A stretch of 5,142 bases of DNA from Candidatus Cloacimonadota bacterium (GCA_023230025.1 JALNYD010000205.1:1-5142), one strand, 5' to 3'; positions 1 to 5,142 are shown, numbered from the stretch's first letter. Numbers and translations: made by a program. The notes: a model not told the origin generated them from the sequence alone.

Positions 1-2037
1 GGTCCAGCGGAACTTCACAGAGGGCTTGGCATCCAGGTTTGGTATGGTATAAGTCTTCAGGCCGCTTGTTGCAGTGCTGAATGTTTCCACTACGGTGTAG
101 GTGACATTATTCAGGGTGTAGGCGAAAGTCCCGCTGCCAGTGCCATAAGGCAGGAAATCGGTATCAAACGAAACCACAACATCCTTATAATTGCTCAGAT
201 TGTAGGTGGGCGAAAACAAGCGTTCATTGGCAGTTCTACCTGTATTGGCCATAGTTTTCATAGCATAATCATCACCCTCTATCAGCACTGGTTGCCAAGG
301 GAAGTCTGTTGTCCCTGCGTGTGAGCTTGTCCAGTTGTCGGGAAAGCTGCCTTCATGGTTGAAATATTCTGCTAACTGCCAGGTTTGGATAACGGTTACT
401 TTTAAGGTTTGTTCCACATAACCCACCACATTAGTGGCTCTGATTGTAATGTATTCAGTTCCATACCAATCAGCAGCCGGTTGTAAGCTCAGAACATTAC
501 CAGCAGATACACTGGCATTGATCATCGAATTTCCGGAAAAACTAAAGGTCATGGGCAGACTGGAATCAAAATAACTATCTAAATCAATGCTTTGATTTAC
601 TTCGTTCATATTAAACTGCACTATTGGAAGTGGAGCAGATACGGCTGGGGGATCAGGTGTGATAATTGCTCCTAAGAACATGCTTGAATTTTGTGCAACA
701 TCATAATGAGATGAATTGTACCATCCGGTTACAAAACAATTACCATTTGCATCTGTATCTACATCTGTACCAGTGTCATGACCACCCCCAACAACTTTTA
801 TTGCCCATTGCCAAACACCATTGGTGTCCAATTTAGCCAGAAAAATGTCCCGATTCCAGCTACCAGCTGATAAATAGGTGCTTCCAAAATACCCACTCTG
901 ACGATAAAAACCAGTAATGTAACTGTTTCCTTGACTATCTATGCCAATTCCCCAGCCTCCATCCCAATCGCTCCCTCCATACTGTTTTGCCCAGAGCCAA
1001 TTGCCAGAAGCTGATAATTTTGCTATAAAGCCATCGCTTCTATCCATGCCTGTGCTCAGGGTTGTGCTTCCAAAAGTGATGCTGTAATTAGAAGTGTGTC
1101 CTAACCACCCAATGATGTAGCAGTTGCCTAAAGTATCAATCTCAATATCCATCGAATCACCACTTCCAGTTCCTGTTGGGGCTATGGCAAAAAGCCAATT
1201 CCCATTATTATCGAGTTTCGCAATAAATGGTTTTGAATTGCTAACAGAAACATTTACAGATCCAAATGTAGCTAAGCCATACATTGCGCCTGATACATAA
1301 ACAACACCACTAGAATCTATAGTTATTCCTTCACCATGGGCGTTACCACTACCACCACTAGTAACAACCCAGTTCCAGGTTCCATTGCTATTAAGCTTAG
1401 CAACAAACATATCGTAATTGTTACTTGTTAGTGTAGTGGTGCCGAATAAAGCACTGCCTGTGTAGTACCCGGTTACATAAGAACACCCTACATTATCAAC
1501 CGCTATTTTATTGGCATAATCATCACCAGCACCACCAGCTTTAACTGCCCATTGCCAAATACCCTGTCCATTCAGTTTGGCAATAAATATATCTCGAAGA
1601 CCGCTGCTAACTAAAGTCGTGCTGCCAAAAGTTGCTGTTGTTTTAAAGCTACCAGAAATAAATACATTACCATTATCAGCAACCTCAATTCCGAGGCCAT
1701 GATCCAATTCTGTACCCCCTGCTTGAGTCGCCCAAATCCATTGCCCGCTACTGTTTAATTTACCTATAAATATATCTGCACTACCCACAGATGTAAGTGT
1801 CTGTGAACCTAAAGTTATTGTCCCCGTAAATGACCCTACTACGAAACTGTTTTTTTGTCCATCTGTCGCAATATCCCAACCTACCGGGCATTCGTCATAA
1901 CCACCAAAATTGCTGCCACTAATTACTTGTGTCCACGACCAAGATGGTACCTGAGCATCCAGGGCACTACCAAAGATACAAAACACTGCCAATAAGATCA
2001 ATACTGTACATGATCTTTCCTGATTTCCGTACTTCAT
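1..2037 (-). CDS. Secreted SBBP-type beta-propeller protein with Ig-like and choice-of-anchor-like domains (3' end missing)
   Basis: The frame is open for 679 codons from the ATG at 2035-2037 to the left edge, so the C-terminus is missing. Residues 1 to about 28 form a signal peptide (hydrophobic VLILLAVFCIFGSALDA), implying export. Residues about 33-450 hold seven repeats of roughly 60-67 residues, each opening with an aromatic W-x-W-A-like motif (W35, W102, W163, W223, F283, W349, W411). The motif is followed by GG...D, a G-N-x-Y/F-x-x-G turn, FG-S-T-T-L and D-x-F-x-A-K-L. This is the SBBP beta-propeller pattern; the last copy lacks its second half. Residues about 468-550 resemble an Ig/cadherin-like domain (DWYGTEYITI at 523-532). 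Residues about 555-679 (FPDNW, FPW, SFDTDF) resemble a cleaved-adhesin or choice-of-anchor jelly roll. The start is fixed by AGGAGG five bases upstream. It is likely a cell-surface or secreted protein; ligand and function are unknown. A C-terminal sorting domain would be expected beyond the window. Confidence 0.9.
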   Translation of the reverse strand, partial: MKYGNQERSCTVLILLAVFCIFGSALDAQVPSWSWTQVISGSNFGGYDECPVGWDIATDGQKNSFVVGSFTGTITLGSQTLTSVGSADIFIGKLNSSGQWIWATQAGGTELDHGLGIEVADNGNVFISGSFKTTATFGSTTLVSSGLRDIFIAKLNGQGIWQWAVKAGGAGDDYANKIAVDNVGCSYVTGYYTGSALFGTTTLTSNNYDMFVAKLNSNGTWNWVVTSGGSGNAHGEGITIDSSGVVYVSGAMYGLATFGSVNVSVSNSKPFIAKLDNNGNWLFAIAPTGTGSGDSMDIEIDTLGNCYIIGWLGHTSNYSITFGSTTLSTGMDRSDGFIAKLSASGNWLWAKQYGGSDWDGGWGIGIDSQGNSYITGFYRQSGYFGSTYLSAGSWNRDIFLAKLDTNGVWQWAIKVVGGGHDTGTDVDTDANGNCFVTGWYNSSHYDVAQNSSMFLGAIITPDPPAVSAPLPIVQFNMNEVNQSIDLDSYFDSSLPMTFSFSGNSMINASVSAGNVLSLQPAADWYGTEYITIRATNVVGYVEQTLKVTVIQTWQLAEYFNHEGSFPDNWTSSHAGTTDFPWQPVLIEGDDYAMKTMANTGRTANERLFSPTYNLSNYKDVVVSFDTDFLPYGTGSGTFAYTLNNVTYTVVETFSTATSGLKTYTIPNLDAKPSVKFRWT
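1952..2037 (-). other. Signal peptide coding segment of the beta-propeller protein
   Basis: The first 28-29 codons encode a polar N-region (MKYGNQERS), a hydrophobic core (TVLILLAVFCIFG) and a small-residue cleavage zone (SALDA before Q29). This is a classical Sec signal. The cysteines at 10 and 20 do not sit in a convincing lipobox, so type I cleavage near Ala28 is more likely than lipoprotein processing. Confidence 0.75.
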
Positions 2038-2042
2038 GTTAT

Positions 2043-2048
2043 CCTCCT
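2043..2048 (-). promoter_or_regulatory. Ribosome binding site of the beta-propeller gene
   Basis: On the minus strand AGGAGG lies five bases (ATAAC) before the ATG at 2037. It is a near-perfect Shine-Dalgarno sequence and decides the start. I could not find a convincing -35/-10 pair just upstream on this strand; the T-rich stretch at 2057-2067 is A-rich in the sense of the gene. Confidence 0.85.
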
Positions 2049-2079
2049 GAAGTATTCTCTTTTTTTATGGATTTCATTT

Positions 2080-2316
2080 CTAATAACTTGATACAATTGA
2101 CTTCGTAATCGCCCATATACTGAAACCACAGTGCTGATTAACAGCATCAATCCATTCCTGCAGAAAACGTTTCTTGACCCTATCCTGCTCAGTTTCCTTG
2201 CCCTTAGTTTCGATGATGCCCATCTCACCAGTTTTCATCCTTACTATGTAGTCAATCATACCAACGGAGGAGCTCTTCTTTTGTGTGCAGATGGGCTTCG
2301 ATAGGACTCGGAGCAT
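2080..2316 (-). pseudogene. Remnant resembling the C-terminal nuclease tail of a type III restriction (Res) or helicase-nuclease protein
   Basis: The minus-strand frame encodes 78 residues. Residues about 20-65 read IDYIVRMKTGEMGIIETKGK, then DRVKK, then EWIDAVNQHCGF. This resembles the end of type III restriction Res subunits and related DEAD-box nucleases, where a P-D-[FY]-[IL]-V-R strand precedes an E-x-K strand and a W-x-x-A-V-N segment. The PD-(D/E)XK nuclease core would be D22, E36 and K38. Known members are many hundreds of residues long with a helicase upstream. Here the frame closes at a TGA (2353-2355) just above the ATG, so no helicase can be attached. The first 19 residues look unrelated. 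No good Shine-Dalgarno precedes this ATG. A second frame from an ATG at 2330-2332 has a good Shine-Dalgarno but stops at 2252-2254, just where the nuclease frame becomes recognisable, so a frameshift is possible. It could instead be a small standalone nuclease-like gene. Family similarity is from memory. Confidence 0.5.
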
Positions 2317-2332
2317 TATTTTGCTTTGCCAT
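2252..2332 (-). other. Short 26-codon frame with a good ribosome binding site, overlapping the nuclease remnant
   Basis: The minus-strand ATG at 2330-2332 is preceded by AAAGGA about seven bases upstream and encodes MAKQNNAPSPIEAHLHTKEE followed by LLRWYD and a TGA. It ends exactly where the neighbouring frame starts to look like a nuclease (IDYIVRM). Either it is a decayed 5' end that was once joined to the nuclease frame through a single-base shift, or it is a chance short frame. I do not recognise the peptide. Confidence 0.3.
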
Positions 2333-2477
2333 CTTACTTTCCTTTGAACGAATCAATCCACCGTACAACTTAATAATTCAAACTATCTTTGGAGCTCATC
2401 AGATCGTAGATTAGCCCCAAACTCCAATACAGCATAAAACTGATATTTTCTTATTTCGTAACCAATATGCAAACGTC

Positions 2478-2519
2478 AAATCTGTCAACTCAAAAATCTG
2501 TCTCATCCTTGCTCATCCT
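2478..2519 (+). repeat. Short direct repeats AAATCTGTC and CTCATCCT, each twice
   Basis: AAATCTGTC occurs at 2478-2486 and 2494-2502, sixteen bases apart. CTCATCCT occurs at 2502-2509 and 2512-2519, ten bases apart. A looser third relative of the first repeat (ATTTGTC) follows at 2521-2527. The close spacing just upstream of the operon could suit repressor or activator binding, but the units are short and low in complexity, so chance is a real alternative. Confidence 0.4.
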
Positions 2520-2537
2520 GATTTGTCAGCATATAGG
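2509..2537 (+). promoter_or_regulatory. Weak sigma70-like promoter candidate for the phage operon
   Basis: TTGCTC (2509-2514) and TATAGG (2532-2537) are separated by 17 bases. The match is about 3 of 6 at -35 and 4 of 6 at -10. It lies about 50 bases before the lysozyme start, a sensible distance. It is proposed on spacing and position only; late phage promoters often need a dedicated activator and would not match the consensus. Confidence 0.25.
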
Positions 2538-2579
2538 GTAGTGCTTTCCTGGCTCCGGATCCATGATCACAACTGGAAC

Positions 2580-2585
2580 AAGGAG
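2580..2585 (+). promoter_or_regulatory. Ribosome binding site of the lysozyme gene
   Basis: AAGGAG sits about five bases before the ATG at 2591. It is the strongest Shine-Dalgarno in the phage operon, as expected for a first gene that cannot rely on coupling to an upstream reading frame. Confidence 0.8.
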
Positions 2586-2590
2586 ATAGC

Positions 2591-3058
2591 ATGACCAAGT
2601 CACTGTTCAACCGAATCAAAGCTCAGTTAGTCAGACATGAAGGTTTGCGAATTAAACCATACCGCTGTACAGCGGGAAAGTTGACTATCGGTATAGGTCG
2701 CAATCTCGAAGATTGTGGGATATCCCAATCCGAAGCCTACGTCATGCTGATCAATGACATCATGAACTGCGAGAAGCAGCTTCAGGCAAAGATACCGGAT
2801 ATCTACAATGGTCTTGATGAAGTGCGGAAGTCTGTGCTGCTCAACATGCGCATAAGCATCCCACAAAGCCGCTTCGCTCCTTTGCGGGAACCCTGCTACC
2901 TCGGCATCAATGGTCTGCTTGGCTTCAAGAACACGCTGGCGTTTGTCAAAGCCGGGGACTGGGAACGAGCTGCCAATAACATGCTTGTGTCCCGTTGGGC
3001 AAAGCAGGTCGGTCGCAGAGCGATTGAGCTATCCGAACTGATGATGAAAGGCAAGTGA
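2591..3058 (+). CDS. GH24 (T4-type) lysozyme, phage endolysin, with an internal insertion
   Basis: This 155-residue protein matches glycoside hydrolase family 24, which cleaves the MurNAc-GlcNAc bond of peptidoglycan. The N-terminal active-site block HEGLRIKPYRCTAGKLTIGIGR covers residues 16-37 (broken here: HEGLRIKPYR, then CTAGKLTIGIGR). Aligned by eye to T4 lysozyme, E17 is catalytic Glu11, T32 is Thr26 and C26 takes the place of Asp20, with identical spacing. The C-terminal lobe shows GFKNTLAFVKAGDWERAANN (110-129), SRWAKQVGRRA and ELSELM. Between NM (85-86) and LGING (104-108) there are 17 residues where T4 has three, so about 14 are extra; that stretch lies on a DNA hairpin. There is no signal peptide or membrane anchor, so export would need a holin (none visible) or the enzyme acts in the virion. 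It is first in the operon and overlaps the next gene by four bases. Whether it is active is uncertain because of the insertion. Confidence 0.88.
   Translation: MTKSLFNRIKAQLVRHEGLRIKPYRCTAGKLTIGIGRNLEDCGISQSEAYVMLINDIMNCEKQLQAKIPDIYNGLDEVRKSVLLNMRISIPQSRFAPLREPCYLGINGLLGFKNTLAFVKAGDWERAANNMLVSRWAKQVGRRAIELSELMMKGK
2849..2893 (+). repeat. Hairpin-forming in-frame insertion inside the lysozyme gene
   Basis: These bases encode residues 87-101 (RISIPQSRFAPLREP), which have no counterpart in GH24 lysozymes I know. The arms CCCACAAAG (2860-2868) and CTTTGCGGG (2880-2888) pair at eight of nine positions around an 11-base loop. Flanking AGCA (2855-2858) and TGCT (2893-2896) can extend the stem with a bulge. 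The reading frame is kept. The exact borders cannot be fixed without an uninterrupted relative. A small palindromic mobile repeat is the favoured reading; a natural loop variation or an assembly error is possible. Confidence 0.55.
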
Positions 3059-3513
3059 TCCCCATCCCGGTTGAGGCTATTGACCTACTGGCAGTGCTCA
3101 ACCTGCCCAAGGAGATGGCTGATAACGTCATCTTCAAAGAGCATAAAGGGCTTGTCCTGGAGACCATCAGAAGCCTTGTTTTGGATAACTTCTACCAGGA
3201 AGCTACTCGTATCGACTACCCTGATGATGATCCCTTTCTGATCTCTTTTCGTTTTGGGTTCTGTTTCCTGATGCTGCAGAGTACCTGCGAGTTTCTCAAT
3301 TTGAAGACCCTGGGCGAAGGAATAGTCAAGACAGTGGGATTAGACCAGTCTGCCACTGAACTGCTCACAGGGAGTGAAATAGACGCATTTAAAGCCAAGC
3401 TTGAGCTGAGGGCACTCACTCTGCTGCGGAACTATCTCAATCAAAGTGGCATGGAACGGTTGGTGGAGTTGAAACCAAGACTCCCTAAAGTGCTGAAAGC
3501 CGGGGTGATCTGA
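3055..3513 (+). CDS. Unrecognised helical phage protein, possibly a head-tail connector
   Basis: I do not recognise this 152-residue protein. It starts with GTG overlapping the lysozyme stop as GTGA, with AAAGG (3047-3051) as a weak ribosome binding site. No signal peptide is present. The sequence is mostly predicted helix: VIFKEHKGLVLETIRSLVLD near 25-44, a hydrophobic stretch FGFCFLMLQSTCEFLNL near 68-84, and a charged helix EIDAFKAKLELRALTLLRNY near 108-127. The C-terminus is basic (KPRLPKVLKAG). The hydrophobic stretch contains polar residues and is short, so a buried helix is more likely than a holin-like membrane span, though a holin cannot be excluded given the lysozyme next door. Its place immediately before neck and tail-completion genes suggests a structural role such as head-tail adaptor; this is inference from position only. 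Confidence 0.8.
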   Translation: MIPIPVEAIDLLAVLNLPKEMADNVIFKEHKGLVLETIRSLVLDNFYQEATRIDYPDDDPFLISFRFGFCFLMLQSTCEFLNLKTLGEGIVKTVGLDQSATELLTGSEIDAFKAKLELRALTLLRNYLNQSGMERLVELKPRLPKVLKAGVI

Positions 3514-4004
3514 TGCCGCAGAGTGACTTCATGAGCCCGGAAGAGTTGATGATCGAGATCTACAGAGCGATCTATGCGGCTCTTGAGAGTCGCTTACATC
3601 TGATCGGGAGTGTTATTGATGCCGATTCCCGCAAGGAGATTCTCACTCAACAGATTTACGACAAAGGCGATTTCTACGGAAACACAGGTTACATAGTGGA
3701 GACAAACGACTCTGGTATGACACTTCGAGTCGGCTCCAACGTACGCCACGAGCCATTTGTCTTGGGCGGTAAAGTGCCTTCCTGGACTCCCATCGCACCA
3801 CTGAAGTCATGGGTAGAGCGGAAAGGTCTCTCGTGGACTGATAAGAAGAGTGGAAAGCTGCTCACTGTGGATCAGATCGCTCACATGATCCAAGCCAAGA
3901 TCAAGCGGGAAGGCATCGCAGCAAGGAATGTGTTTGTTCAGGTTATAGCTAACCGGGAGCAGTGGATATATCAACAACTCAATTCCATCGAGGTAAGTCT
4001 ATGA
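3513..4004 (+). CDS. HK97-gp10-like neck/tail-completion protein
   Basis: The protein has 163 residues and starts at an ATG overlapping the previous stop by one base (TGATG). GGGGTG at 3502-3507 gives a weak ribosome binding site; an in-frame ATG at 3531 is an alternative with poorer context. An N-terminal helix (SPEELMIEIYRAIYAALESR, 8-27) precedes a beta-rich middle containing VGSNVRHEPFVLGGKVPSWT (73-92) and then W-x-P-I-x-P-L-K-x-W-V-x-R-K-G-L (91-106). The block 'G-(T/S)-N-V-x-(Y/H)-x-P-(Y/F)-V', followed by a helix that places P-I and W-V-x-x-K-G-L, is typical of HK97 gp10 and Mu gpG-like proteins. These help join the tail to the head or complete the tail. The C-terminal helix IAHMIQAKIKREGIAARNVF is also typical of that group. 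Tail-completion role is inferred from motif and neighbours. Confidence 0.72.
   Translation: MPQSDFMSPEELMIEIYRAIYAALESRLHLIGSVIDADSRKEILTQQIYDKGDFYGNTGYIVETNDSGMTLRVGSNVRHEPFVLGGKVPSWTPIAPLKSWVERKGLSWTDKKSGKLLTVDQIAHMIQAKIKREGIAARNVFVQVIANREQWIYQQLNSIEVSL
3990..3994 (+). promoter_or_regulatory. Ribosome binding site deciding the start of the tail-terminator-like gene
   Basis: GAGGT lies six bases before the ATG at 4001 and is inside the end of the upstream gene. It supports 4001 as the start rather than the in-frame ATG at 3962, which has no such sequence and would give a 39-base longer overlap. Confidence 0.75.
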
Positions 4005-4402
4005 GTGCTTTTGAGAAGTTTATCGCAGATCGGAACCGGATAGTGGATGCCCTGAAGTTTTCTGATATCCCCACCATCCAGTTCAACAAGGATGCTATTC
4101 CAAAACAGTTACCCTGCGCTATTGTGATTCTGGATTCAGAGACAGGCAAGAACGGTACGTCTCGTCAGTTCGTAAGCACGGACATCGCTTGGACAGTGTT
4201 TCTGATCGTCAATGCCCATAACGTGGATGATCCTGATTCTGACCTATACCAACTCAAAGAAGAGTTCCGGACTTTCTATCTCAAGCTGATGAATCGAGAC
4301 CTACCCAGTGTGGAGTATTACACTTCCAGAGTGGATGGCTCTCGCTTGGTTCGGATCGCCAAGATCGACCTACTGAAAGCGGGGAACGGAGCATCTTCTT
4401 GA
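4001..4402 (+). CDS. Probable tail-terminator / tail-completion protein
   Basis: The protein has 133 residues from the ATG at 4001, chosen over an in-frame ATG at 3962 because of GAGGT six bases upstream and the ATGA overlap with the previous stop. The fold signature is an N-terminal helix (FEKFIADRNRIVDALKF), a proline-flanked strand (LPCAIVILDSE, about 37-47), a strand in the middle (DIAWTVFLIVNAHN), an amphipathic helix (LYQLKEEFRTFYLKLMN) and a C-terminal strand (RLVRIAKIDLLKA). This alpha-beta order matches small tail-terminator proteins of siphophages and myophages (lambda U / HK97 gp11-like), which cap the tail tube. No catalytic motif is seen. Position straight after a gp10-like gene supports the call, because these two genes are commonly adjacent. 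I cannot assign a specific family by eye, so the role is inferred. Confidence 0.6.
   Translation: MSAFEKFIADRNRIVDALKFSDIPTIQFNKDAIPKQLPCAIVILDSETGKNGTSRQFVSTDIAWTVFLIVNAHNVDDPDSDLYQLKEEFRTFYLKLMNRDLPSVEYYTSRVDGSRLVRIAKIDLLKAGNGASS
4388..4391 (+). promoter_or_regulatory. Ribosome binding site supporting a TTG start for the portal gene
   Basis: GGAG lies seven bases before the TTG at 4399-4401, the ideal spacing. For the ATG at 4408 the same element is 16 bases away, and the nearer GAGAG at 4401-4405 is only two bases away. This favours TTG at 4399. Confidence 0.5.
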
Positions 4403-5142
4403 GAGTAATGCGACTGGGTGGCTATAACCTTGCTATCAGCTCAGTATCTGATCTGATCGAGAGCAAGTACAAGCCGGAAGCCATTGACCTCTCAAAGTGC
4501 CAGAGAGTGGGCAAACAGCTCATCTCAAAGGCAGCCGAGACTAAAAAGACAGTGATGGCACCCTACTCCATGAGTAAGCTGCTCAATCTTCTCGATTTGG
4601 ACGAGTACCACTCCGGCTGTATCGATGCGCTCTCAATGGCCACCGTCATGCAGTTCGAGTGCAAGAATAAGCAGGTTACTGCCTGGATAGAAGCTGCCGA
4701 GTTTCCGGCCTGTGAAGATCAGACCACCATCCTGGCTGAGATGATCAAGTTCTATCTCGCCAGCGGAAACGGCTTCCTGATCAAGATGCGCAACGCTCAG
4801 GGTCAGTGGATGGGTCTGGAACGTATGCTGCCAAGTGAAGTGCATATCGTGGAGAACTATGACGAGTTCGGCTTCTTTAGACCCAACTACATCCAGATCA
4901 AGAACAACCAGAAGAAGGACTTCGCCTATGCGGACATCATCCACATCAAGAAGTCCACTCACAGATCAAACGCCTGGGGCCTGGCTTGCCTGCCCATAGC
5001 CATTAATATCGAGATATTGGGAGAGATCAAGACCTTCGACTATAACAACTTCAAGAACGGTCTCATGATCGACTACTTCGTGATTGTGGAAGGTGGCACT
5101 CTCAGGGACGGAACCGTCACTGACGAAGCGGGCAATGAAGTG
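4399..5142 (+). CDS. Phage portal protein, PBSX/HK97 type (3' end missing)
   Basis: The frame is open for 248 codons to the right edge, about half to two thirds of a normal portal. Portals form the dodecameric ring at the capsid vertex through which DNA is packaged and to which the tail attaches. From the TTG start, the recognisable core is LAEMIKFYLASGNGFLIKMR (about 114-133), then LERMLPSEVHIV, then FAYADIIHIK (176-185), then WGLACLPIAINIEILGEIKT (194-213), and YNNFKNGLMIDYFVIVEGGT. The order 'G-N-[GA]-[FY] strand, L-x-P-x-x-V, D-[IV]-[IV]-H-[IL]-K, G-[LI]-x-x-[LI], F-x-N-G' is that of Phage_portal (PF04860-like) proteins. I chose TTG at 4399 because it overlaps the upstream stop as TTGA, like its neighbours, and has GGAG seven bases away; ATG at 4408 is the alternative and costs only three residues. 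Capsid and terminase genes would be expected nearby but are not in the window. Confidence 0.85.
   Translation, partial: MRVMRLGGYNLAISSVSDLIESKYKPEAIDLSKCQRVGKQLISKAAETKKTVMAPYSMSKLLNLLDLDEYHSGCIDALSMATVMQFECKNKQVTAWIEAAEFPACEDQTTILAEMIKFYLASGNGFLIKMRNAQGQWMGLERMLPSEVHIVENYDEFGFFRPNYIQIKNNQKKDFAYADIIHIKKSTHRSNAWGLACLPIAINIEILGEIKTFDYNNFKNGLMIDYFVIVEGGTLRDGTVTDEAGNEV

Larger units (their letters stand above)
2356..2590. other. Non-coding gap between the minus-strand remnant and the plus-strand phage operon
   Basis: I see no supportable gene, tRNA or strong terminator here. It is AT-rich compared with the phage genes to its right. It contains the short direct repeats at 2478-2519, a weak promoter-like pair at 2509-2537 and the ribosome binding site of the lysozyme gene. 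The genes on either side diverge from it, so promoters for both directions would be expected within it. Confidence 0.6.

Noticed and set aside
450..2000. Periodic sequence in the left gene as a DNA tandem repeat or CRISPR
   Set aside because: The periodicity is about 180-200 bases and is at protein level (propeller blades); the DNA copies are diverged and no spacer structure exists.
2034..2228. Minus-strand 64-codon frame
   Set aside because: It overlaps the nuclease remnant in another frame and runs over the start of the propeller gene; the Arg/Ser-rich product has no recognisable feature.
2554..2568. Palindrome around GGATCC upstream of the lysozyme start
   Set aside because: The self-complementary core is only six bases, within what chance produces, with no repeat partner seen.
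2627..2866. Minus-strand 79-codon frame inside the lysozyme gene
   Set aside because: It is antisense to the conserved GH24 active-site region, with no independent coding signal.
2860..2888. The lysozyme hairpin as a transcription terminator
   Set aside because: There is no T-tract after the stem and it sits mid-gene in an intact reading frame.
2946..3167. Minus-strand 73-codon frame
   Set aside because: Antisense to the lysozyme and next gene, both of which are well supported on the plus strand.
3216..3419. Minus-strand 67-codon frame
   Set aside because: Ser-rich shadow of the unassigned phage gene, no ribosome binding site.
4633..4962. Minus-strand 109-codon open frame
   Set aside because: It lies wholly opposite the portal gene, has no ribosome binding site or family resemblance, and its Leu/Val/Asp-rich product is what antisense reading of the portal codons gives.

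Overview
The window looks like the junction between a bacterial chromosome segment and a phage or prophage structural module. The left 2 kb is one long, minus-strand, secreted multidomain protein. It carries repeats of the SBBP beta-propeller type, then an Ig/cadherin-like domain and the start of a jelly-roll 'choice-of-anchor' type domain. This architecture is common in the FCB superphylum and neighbours. My best guess is Cloacimonadota or a related anaerobic lineage, by inference from protein style only; there is no rRNA or marker gene to confirm it.

Layout: (1) 1-2037, minus strand, secreted beta-propeller protein with signal peptide and strong Shine-Dalgarno, running off the left edge. 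(2) 2080-2316, minus strand, a 78-codon remnant resembling the C-terminal nuclease tail of a type III restriction (Res) or helicase-nuclease protein, with an E-T-K motif. (3) About 2356-2590, a non-coding gap with short direct repeats, a weak promoter-like sequence and the ribosome binding site of the next gene. (4) 2591-5142, plus strand, five tightly packed phage genes: GH24 (T4-type) lysozyme, an unrecognised helical protein, an HK97-gp10-like neck/tail-completion protein, a probable tail-terminator protein, and a PBSX/HK97-type portal protein cut by the right edge.

The phage genes overlap by 1 to 4 bases at every junction (GTGA, TGATG, ATGA and probably TTGA), so they read as one translationally coupled operon. 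The portal gene most likely starts at a TTG inside its neighbour's stop codon. The order is unusual, because lysozyme, neck and tail-completion genes precede the portal.

The most interesting signal is inside the lysozyme. About 14 extra residues, encoded by DNA that forms a long hairpin, interrupt the family's conserved 'NM-x3-LG' segment without breaking the frame. This looks like a small palindromic element inserted into a coding gene, in the manner of Rickettsia palindromic elements. The same enzyme also has Cys where T4 lysozyme has its catalytic Asp20.
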